This document shows, in pieces, positions 6,451 to 11,470 of a stretch of 11,470 bases of DNA (its first letter is position 1; the number at the start of each line of letters is the position of its first letter). Source of the stretch: Bacillota bacterium. GTDB lineage: Bacteria; Bacillota_I; Bacilli_A; RFN20; CAG-826. The notes under the pieces are model-generated. The model was not told the origin of the DNA, searched no databases, and saw only the letters and a list, made by a program, of their open reading frames with translations. The stretch is from assembly GCA_003501485.1 (NCBI GenBank), contig DNPJ01000022.1:1-11470 (forward strand), read 5' to 3'. A program made the translations under genes and the position numbers.

Positions 6451-7525
6451 TGATAAGCCTTTTGATAAAATCAACCCATTGCAAGGCAATTATTTTCGGC
6501 GAATAATTTTCACGCATATTTAAACTCGCTTTTCTAAATTTTGTAACGAGTGCATCGTTTTTATAAAGAATATTCATTTTTTTTAGCAAATCTTCTTTGT
6601 CATTGTTAATAAATAATAATCCATTTCCGTTTAATAACAATTCCCTGTTGCCACCAATTGGACAATCCGATGCAATGCACGGCATTCCGTTAATTGCGGC
6701 CTCTAATAATGAATTAGGCATTCCTTCATATAGTGATGAATTAATGAATAACGAACAGTTGAAATTATCTTTTATCCAGTTAATGGAATTACCACACAAT
6801 TGAACTTTGCCAGTTAAATCAAGACTGGTTATTAATTCTTCTAATTTATCTCGTGAAGCCCCCTCACCATATATTTTTAGAAAAGATGATTGATGAATTT
6901 TATTAAAATCATAAAAAGCATTAATTAATAGTGAAAAATTTTTTTGTTCCGTTAAGCGGCCAACACTAACAATGCTTCCGCTTGTTCTCGTATCTAGCAA
7001 AAGGTCATCGACAACAGCGGATACAGGATTTTTAATAATTTGCGTAGGACATTTTAATTTATTTGCAAAATATCTTTCTGCATCTTCGGTTTGAAAAACA
7101 ACGCCATTCGCTTTTTTGAAAGCTAATTCTTTAAAAAACCTTCTAATTTTGCTTTTGGGATCTATGTATGGATTGTTTCTCTCTGAAGCAATATGAACAA
7201 TACCTTTTATATGCTTAAGCGATAAATAAACGCAAAAATTAACATTAGGCAAAAAGGATATTACAGCATCATAGCGATTTTTTTTAAAATGCTTTTTCAA
7301 AAGATAAACCTTGTATAAAAAATTTATTTGTTTTTTATTTGTGCCCAAAAAAAGAGGAATTAGTTTGACTCTTTTATCAAGTTCATAAAAACTATCATCT
7401 TTCTTCGCGGAAATCATAATTAAATCAACTTCATGGTTCATTTTAACAAATTCAGTGCAAAGAATCGAAGCAACTCTTTCGGCACCGCCACTATCCATCG
7501 TGTCAACACAAAAACATATTTTCAT
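6437..7525 (-). CDS. AmsD-like GT4 glycosyltransferase
   Basis: This 362-residue GT-B retaining glycosyltransferase resembles the AmsD/PglH-like branch of GT4, whose characterised members add hexose or N-acetylhexosamine residues to polyprenyl-linked glycans. The N-terminal domain has DSGGAERVAS (11-20), the glycine-rich acceptor-side loop with its typical AER, and SERNNPY (114-120), characteristic of the branch. The C-terminal domain has VGRLTEQKNF (188-197), IYGEG (218-222) and SLYEGMPNSLLEA (264-276) with the EX7E pair Glu267 and Glu275. All are intact. The ATG at 7523-7525 has AAGGATAGGA just upstream, one of the better ribosome binding sites in the operon. The start is 14 bases after the wzy stop, and the 3' end overlaps the propeller gene, so translational coupling is likely. 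Donor sugar is not predictable. Confidence 0.9.
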   Translation of the reverse strand: MKICFCVDTMDSGGAERVASILCTEFVKMNHEVDLIMISAKKDDSFYELDKRVKLIPLFLGTNKKQINFLYKVYLLKKHFKKNRYDAVISFLPNVNFCVYLSLKHIKGIVHIASERNNPYIDPKSKIRRFFKELAFKKANGVVFQTEDAERYFANKLKCPTQIIKNPVSAVVDDLLLDTRTSGSIVSVGRLTEQKNFSLLINAFYDFNKIHQSSFLKIYGEGASRDKLEELITSLDLTGKVQLCGNSINWIKDNFNCSLFINSSLYEGMPNSLLEAAINGMPCIASDCPIGGNRELLLNGNGLLFINNDKEDLLKKMNILYKNDALVTKFRKASLNMRENYSPKIIALQWVDFIKRLINEKK

Positions 7526-7539
7526 AGTTCCTATCCTTG

Positions 7540-8739
7540 CTAAATAGATATATACCTAAAGAATGAGCGTTTTCTATTTCTATAAACGCCAAGAGATCCG
7601 GAATAACTTATAAAAGCGAAAACAAAAGCGTTAAATTTCGATGTGTATGCAACGCTCAAGAATTCTCTCGAAATAAGAAAAACTAAAAGCATAGCAACAA
7701 TTGCGCCATATTTCATTTTTTTATTTATGAGATCATAAAAGGCCACAATAAAAACCGAATAATATATCAAGAGTCCAAGTATTCCAACGTCACAAAATAA
7801 TTCTGCAATATTCGCATGGCTGTACGTTCCAGTGCCTGAATAAACAGCGAAGCCGTTTAAACCATTACCAAAAAACAATCGATGAACCCCCAAATAAGCA
7901 GCATAGTCTTGCCACAATATTCTCGTTGCCGTCGAAAAATCAGTAGAATAACCCCGCCCGGTCAACATATTAAACATATCGATTAATCTTTTTTTGAGCA
8001 TTGCAAAAGCAGGCAATGTAAATAAAAGTATCACACCAACGGTCATTGCAACTAAGCCAAGTGTCAAAACAACTGGTCTTTTCCTAAATCTAACAACAAA
8101 TATCATCAGTGATGACGCGATAACGCCAACCAAAAAAGCTCGGCTAGCTGTTAATACACCAACAAAAAAACAGGCACAAAAAGGAATCAAAAACAACAGG
8201 CAAAGTAACTTTTTAGAATATAAAGCGTAATAAAGCGACAGTATAGAGCATACGGCAAAATAGTAAGCAACCGAATTTACATTATCAAAATAATTGTCGA
8301 CCCCTAGCCTCTTAGAACCAAAACTCGAAAAATTAAAAATATCTTCTCGATAATGCAAAATAAACAAGATAGCAAAAAGCATTAATGAGTATATCGTTAT
8401 TCTAATAACCAAATCATTGTCCCCTACCTGTTCGAGCATAAAATATATAATTACATATGACAAAGCTAAAAGAAAAACAGTAAGAAAATATCTAAATTGG
8501 TGAGACAAAAATATAGTGCTAATCAAGGAAAAAACTGCAAAGAAAGGCAACAGAAAAACTCTACAATTGGTTTTCTCATATTCAAAAAAAAGAAATCTAT
8601 AAAGGAGAGTAATAATAGCAAAAATCGCAAATATTCCATAAACCAAATAATTAAACGGCTTCCTATCACTAAAATATGGCATAGAAAAAATGTATATACT
8701 AAAAAAAACTAGCATTAGTTTATAAAGCACTCTTTCCAA
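7540..8739 (-). CDS. wzy: Wzy-type polysaccharide polymerase (O-antigen ligase family)
   Basis: This 399-residue membrane protein of the Wzy/O-antigen ligase (Wzy_C) type would join flipped repeat units into a polymer on the outer face of the membrane. About ten or more hydrophobic helices span it. Diagnostic sites include DNVNSVAYY (152-160), TASRAFLVG (197-205) with the conserved Arg200, a large extracytoplasmic loop (about 247-310), then FFGNGLNGF (289-297) and YSHANIAELFCDVGILGLL (306-324), which is the classic G-x-G...H-x-N...G-x-x-G pattern of the C-terminal domain. The start is uncertain: TTG 8737-8739 gives the length above, ATG 8713-8715 would remove 8 residues, and neither has a good ribosome binding site. 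It follows the permease-like gene by 23 bases and precedes a glycosyltransferase gene by 14. The linkage it makes cannot be told from sequence. Confidence 0.87.
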   Translation of the reverse strand: MERVLYKLMLVFFSIYIFSMPYFSDRKPFNYLVYGIFAIFAIITLLYRFLFFEYEKTNCRVFLLPFFAVFSLISTIFLSHQFRYFLTVFLLALSYVIIYFMLEQVGDNDLVIRITIYSLMLFAILFILHYREDIFNFSSFGSKRLGVDNYFDNVNSVAYYFAVCSILSLYYALYSKKLLCLLFLIPFCACFFVGVLTASRAFLVGVIASSLMIFVVRFRKRPVVLTLGLVAMTVGVILLFTLPAFAMLKKRLIDMFNMLTGRGYSTDFSTATRILWQDYAAYLGVHRLFFGNGLNGFAVYSGTGTYSHANIAELFCDVGILGLLIYYSVFIVAFYDLINKKMKYGAIVAMLLVFLISREFLSVAYTSKFNAFVFAFISYSGSLGVYRNRKRSFFRYISI

Positions 8740-8762
8740 AGTATGCGATGCCGAAATCTTGC

Positions 8763-9992
8763 TTATAAATGTTTTCGTATCATATCACCTCTTTCCTTAT
8801 ACAAAGCAAAAGCAAATACAGCAATTAAAACAACCGACATTATCAAATATGAAACAAGGGAAAAAAAGGAAAAAAAGAATGGTGTTTTAATTGCAAAATA
8901 CACAATAGATAAAATGACGTACGGCAAAGAGAAAAAGAACATTATAGTAATAGCATATTTGGCGTTATTAAATAAATCGGAAATTAAAATAACATATATG
9001 GAAAAAGCAAAAGCAAAAAAGCTTAGCAGTAATAAAAAAATTGACAAAAAGTCATTTCCTATTTTGCTACTATTACCGCAAAAAATGTAATTATAGTCAA
9101 AAACATCCGACAAATGGTAATTACTATTTTTTAAGTTGAACGACGATAAATTAAACGAAAAATTTTCCTTATCAAAAAGCGTTCTTATTCTCTTTATTTT
9201 ATGAATATTTTGGTAATCATAAGTATTAAAAATATATGTTGACTCAGACTCTAAAAAGTCAGGAAATCGAATGTAACTCAGGACATATTCGCCAAAATTT
9301 TGCGACATATCCTCATGAAATTGCCCGGATTCAAAAAAAATGTTACTAATTGTAAACAAATATGAGTTTCCATCTATATAAAGTTGGGTATTCGTACCAA
9401 TCAATTGTTCGTATTGATCGATACTAAAATCACCATTATTGTCGGCATGCTCACCCCTTTTTAAAAGAATCTGACTTGCTCTGGTCTGCGATATAGCAAA
9501 AAAATTAATTGCGCCCTGACTAATTATATTTTTTCCTTTAAACATTAGTTTGGTATCGTAAACTTCATGCTTATAAAAATTTTCATATTCAGGGTTAAAA
9601 TTGTTATTGCAAGAAATAAATGAAATGTTTTTATTTACGTCAATTTCGCCAAAATAGCATCTGTGTGTTTTGCCTCCATTAACAGTCGATAAAAAACCAA
9701 AGTCTGAATGTCTAAAAATATATTTCCAATAAAAATATTCGTTGTATGTATTGGGCATTGTTTTTTTTGCATCTGCATTCTTTGGAGAAATTTGAATGGA
9801 AATGTATTTGGTGTTAGAATTTTTCAAAGCGAACTTTGAAGTCGTTGCAGCTGCGGATTCAATAGTAGTATTTTCATTTGGAGCGCCAGAGCAAAAGCAA
9901 ACACAACCAGCAAGAAAAAGACCGAGCATTCCGGTAATCAGTTGTGTATTTTTTTTCCATTTTTTAATTTTGTTCGAAAGAAAAGCAATCAT
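8763..9992 (-). CDS. Membrane protein with FtsX/MacB-permease-like topology, function unknown
   Basis: This 409-residue protein has a basic N-terminus, a hydrophobic stretch (18-36) containing LAGC (27-30) that could be either a lipoprotein cleavage site or part of a membrane anchor, an extracytoplasmic domain (about 37-313), and three C-terminal membrane helices (about 314-338, 346-368, 374-398). One helix, a large ectodomain and three helices is the arrangement of FtsX/MacB ABC permeases. The segment QTRASQILLKRG followed by YEQLIGTNTQLYIDG and YLFTISNIFFESG (169-223) resembles the periplasmic core of such permeases, where a conserved 'permitted residue, then Gly, then beta strands' pattern occurs. 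No ATPase gene is in the window. Starting ATG 9990-9992 lies 6 bases after the ugd stop, with only CGGA as a weak ribosome binding site. Position between ugd and wzy suggests a role in polysaccharide export or regulation, but that is inference. A8 tracts on the coding strand (9949-9956 and 9761-9768) may be slippage-prone. Confidence 0.6.
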   Translation of the reverse strand: MIAFLSNKIKKWKKNTQLITGMLGLFLAGCVCFCSGAPNENTTIESAAATTSKFALKNSNTKYISIQISPKNADAKKTMPNTYNEYFYWKYIFRHSDFGFLSTVNGGKTHRCYFGEIDVNKNISFISCNNNFNPEYENFYKHEVYDTKLMFKGKNIISQGAINFFAISQTRASQILLKRGEHADNNGDFSIDQYEQLIGTNTQLYIDGNSYLFTISNIFFESGQFHEDMSQNFGEYVLSYIRFPDFLESESTYIFNTYDYQNIHKIKRIRTLFDKENFSFNLSSFNLKNSNYHLSDVFDYNYIFCGNSSKIGNDFLSIFLLLLSFFAFAFSIYVILISDLFNNAKYAITIMFFFSLPYVILSIVYFAIKTPFFFSFFSLVSYLIMSVVLIAVFAFALYKERGDMIRKHL

Positions 9993-9998
9993 TTTCCG

Positions 9999-11207
9999 TT
10001 AATCTCTATTTAATAAATCTCTTGTATAGACTTTATCTTTAACATCGTCTAAAGACAAATCATATCTATTGGCAATAATAATGCTTGATTTCTTTTTGAA
10101 TTCAGCAAAATCTTTAATAATTTTGCAATTAAAGAATTTGCCATCCTCAAGGTTAGGCTCATAAATAACTATTTCCACACCCTTCGCCTGCAATCTTTTC
10201 ATAACGCCTTGTATAGAAGAATGTCTAAAATTATCGCTACCAAATTTCATAGTCAGTCTATAAATCCCAACAGTAACGCTGTCTCTGCCATCATTTTTAT
10301 ACCCAACTTTTTTTAATATTGAATCGCAAATAAACTGTTTTCTAGTTCTATTTGATTCGACTATTGCGGATATAAGATTTTCAGGTACGTTTCCGAAATT
10401 TGCTTTCAGCTCTTTTGTGTCCTTTGGCAAACAATATCCACCATAGCCAAAAGAAGGATTGTTGTAAAAATCGCCAATTCTCGGATCGCCACACACGCCT
10501 TTAATAATATCCAAAGTATTTAACCCCTTTGTTTGCGCGAATGTATCTAATTCATTAAAATAAGCTACTCTCAATGCCAAATAAGTGTTAGCAAATAATT
10601 TAACAGACTCTGCTTCCGTGCACCCAATAATATGCGTCTCTATGTTTTTTTTTATAGCCCCTTTTTCTAGAAGTCTTGCAAATTCTTTGGCTTTCGATAA
10701 ATATGGTTCCTTCTTCTCGGGGACGCCAATCACTATTCTTGATGGATACAAATCATCAAATAGCGCTTTGCCTTCTCTTAAAAATTCAGGAGAAAAAAGA
10801 ATTTTGTCATAATTATGTTTATTTCTAACATATTTAGTAAACCCAACGCCAACAGTAGATTTAATTATTATCCAAGCATTAGAATTCACTTTTTTAACTT
10901 GCTCTATCACCGATTCAACACTAGACGTATCAAATTTGTTAGTGATATCATCGTAATTAGTCGGAGTTGCAATAATTACAATATCAGAATCTTTATATGC
11001 CTTATCGCCATCCAAGGTAGCTATCAAGTCCAATGACTTTGTTTTCAAGTATTCTTCGATTTCTTTATCTATAATTGGAGACTTTCTATTGTTAATTAAA
11101 TCAATCTTAGATTTTAGCACATCTACTGCATAAACCTTATTATGCTGAGCCAATATTACTGCGTTAGATAATCCAACATACCCTGTTCCTGCTACTGAGA
11201 TTTTCAT
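9999..11207 (-). CDS. ugd: UDP-glucose 6-dehydrogenase (HasB-like, short form)
   Basis: This enzyme oxidises UDP-glucose twice with NAD+ to UDP-glucuronate, the donor for uronic acids in capsule. The start is ATG 11205-11207, because GGAG lies 6 bases upstream; the TTG 12 bases earlier is less likely. The resulting 402 residues match the length of the streptococcal HasB type. The NAD-binding Rossmann loop GTGYVG is at 7-12, STVGVG at 117-122, FSPEFLREG at 138-146 (substrate Glu/Arg), SVKLFANTYLALRVAYFNEL at 201-220 with the conserved Lys203 and Asn207, and GYGGYCLPKDT at 254-264, with Cys259 as the catalytic thiol and Asp263. The C-terminal UDP-binding part has YRLTMKFGSDNFRHS (316-330). Every key residue is present. 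It is the first gene of a five-gene minus-strand operon, so uronic acid supply and repeat-unit assembly are co-expressed. An A9 tract on the coding strand lies at 10645-10653. Confidence 0.95.
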   Translation of the reverse strand: MKISVAGTGYVGLSNAVILAQHNKVYAVDVLKSKIDLINNRKSPIIDKEIEEYLKTKSLDLIATLDGDKAYKDSDIVIIATPTNYDDITNKFDTSSVESVIEQVKKVNSNAWIIIKSTVGVGFTKYVRNKHNYDKILFSPEFLREGKALFDDLYPSRIVIGVPEKKEPYLSKAKEFARLLEKGAIKKNIETHIIGCTEAESVKLFANTYLALRVAYFNELDTFAQTKGLNTLDIIKGVCGDPRIGDFYNNPSFGYGGYCLPKDTKELKANFGNVPENLISAIVESNRTRKQFICDSILKKVGYKNDGRDSVTVGIYRLTMKFGSDNFRHSSIQGVMKRLQAKGVEIVIYEPNLEDGKFFNCKIIKDFAEFKKKSSIIIANRYDLSLDDVKDKVYTRDLLNRD

Positions 11208-11340
11208 TTTTTTCTCCAAATAATAGTACTTTTATATTAACATAACTTCCATCGAATGTGCTATTGTCATTTCTCACTGAATTAGCAATTTTTAAAACAT
11301 TTTATAAAACAATACTAACAATTATAAAACTTATTGAGGC
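11208..11340 (-). promoter_or_regulatory. Upstream leader and candidate promoter of the ugd operon
   Basis: No ORF of note is present. On the minus strand a perfect TATAAT lies at 11321-11326, but the hexamer 17 bases upstream (TTTTCG) is a poor -35. If used, it gives a leader of about 108 bases. A weaker alternative, ATGACA followed by AT-rich sequence nearer the gene (about 11235-11272), cannot be excluded. Confidence 0.3.
11214..11217 (-). promoter_or_regulatory. Ribosome binding site deciding the ugd start
   Basis: GGAG on the minus strand is 6 bases from ATG 11205-11207. The TTG at 11217-11219 overlaps this site and so cannot use it. Confidence 0.75.
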
Positions 11341-11370
11341 TAGCGAAAAATAAATTATTTTGCTTCGCTA
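11341..11370. repeat. Long imperfect hairpin upstream of ugd
   Basis: TAGCGAA (11341-11347) pairs with TTCGCTA (11364-11370). The inside is also self-complementary (AAATAA, one A, TTATTT), leaving a small TGC bulge on one side. The fold is nearly all stem with almost no loop. No T run follows on either strand, so it is not a standard terminator. It lies immediately upstream of the candidate -10 at 11321-11326 and could be an operator, the end of an upstream transcript, or a relic of a mobile element. Confidence 0.45.
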
Positions 11371-11470
11371 ATTGAAAAATTAATTGCAACATAATGGTTT
11401 CCCGTTTTTGGTAGTTTAGCACCACTTTTTTTAGGATTTTAATATTTTTACGTTAAATGACAAAATAAAC
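11371..11470. other. Non-coding edge of the window
   Basis: I see no open frame, RNA gene or convincing signal here. The stretch is AT-rich with a T7 run after AGCACCAC (about 11418-11432) but no clear stem before it. Confidence 0.4.

Noticed and set aside
6451..6489. TTG start at 6489 for the propeller protein
   Set aside because: The extra 13 residues lie entirely inside the upstream glycosyltransferase gene, while ATG 6448-6450 has AAAAGG at a usable distance.
8743..9090. Plus-strand ORF of about 115 residues opposite the permease-like gene
   Set aside because: It is a Lys-rich antisense shadow of the hydrophobic C-terminal helices and has no start signals of its own.
11208..11219. TTG start for ugd adding MEKK
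   Set aside because: The TTG overlaps the GGAG that serves ATG 11205-11207, and family members begin directly with the MKI...GTGYVG strand.
1..11470. CRISPR arrays, tRNA or rRNA genes, riboswitches
   Set aside because: I looked for regularly spaced direct repeats, tRNA cloverleaf signatures and known conserved leader motifs and found none I could support.

Overview
This window is part of a cell-surface polysaccharide (capsule or exopolysaccharide) biosynthesis locus. It is very AT-rich, apart from a visibly more GC-rich insertion-sequence remnant at the left edge. The low GC, the gene families (flippase and polymerase of the Wzx/Wzy type, a short HasB-like UDP-glucose dehydrogenase) and the IS30-type and IS150-like sequences suggest a low-GC Gram-positive lineage (Bacillota, possibly a gut-type Bacilli/Erysipelotrichia relative). 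That placement is inference; there is no rRNA or tRNA here to confirm it. UGG encodes Trp (for example in a DLWPES motif) and TGA ends wzx, so a Mycoplasma-type code is not indicated.

Layout from left to right: (1) bases 1 to about 815 hold a broken IS30-family transposase on the minus strand, with an in-frame amber codon and a second in-frame stop near the window edge. (2) About 806-1279 is decayed coding sequence on the plus strand that may be the tail of a lost glycosyltransferase. (3) wzx, a MOP-superfamily polysaccharide flippase, is on the plus strand at 1292-2851. Its stop codon coincides with the first base triplet of a 15-bp perfect inverted repeat that resembles the two ends of an IS3/IS150-group element joined after internal deletion. 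(4) A WbuB-like GT4 glycosyltransferase is on the minus strand (2963-4150). It diverges from a second GT4 enzyme on the plus strand (4237-5346). (5) A compact five-gene minus-strand operon runs from 11207 down to 5341: ugd, a membrane protein with FtsX/MacB-permease-like topology, wzy polymerase, an AmsD-like GT4, and a beta-propeller-like protein of unknown function.

Working model: Ugd makes UDP-glucuronate. The three GT4 enzymes build a repeat unit on undecaprenyl-phosphate on the inner face of the membrane, Wzx flips it, and Wzy polymerises it outside. The initiating phosphoglycosyltransferase, the chain-length/tyrosine-kinase regulators and the export or attachment genes are not in this window. 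The two proteins that do not fit the standard pathway are the permease-like protein between ugd and wzy and the Cys-rich propeller protein at the operon end. They are the best candidates for something undescribed.
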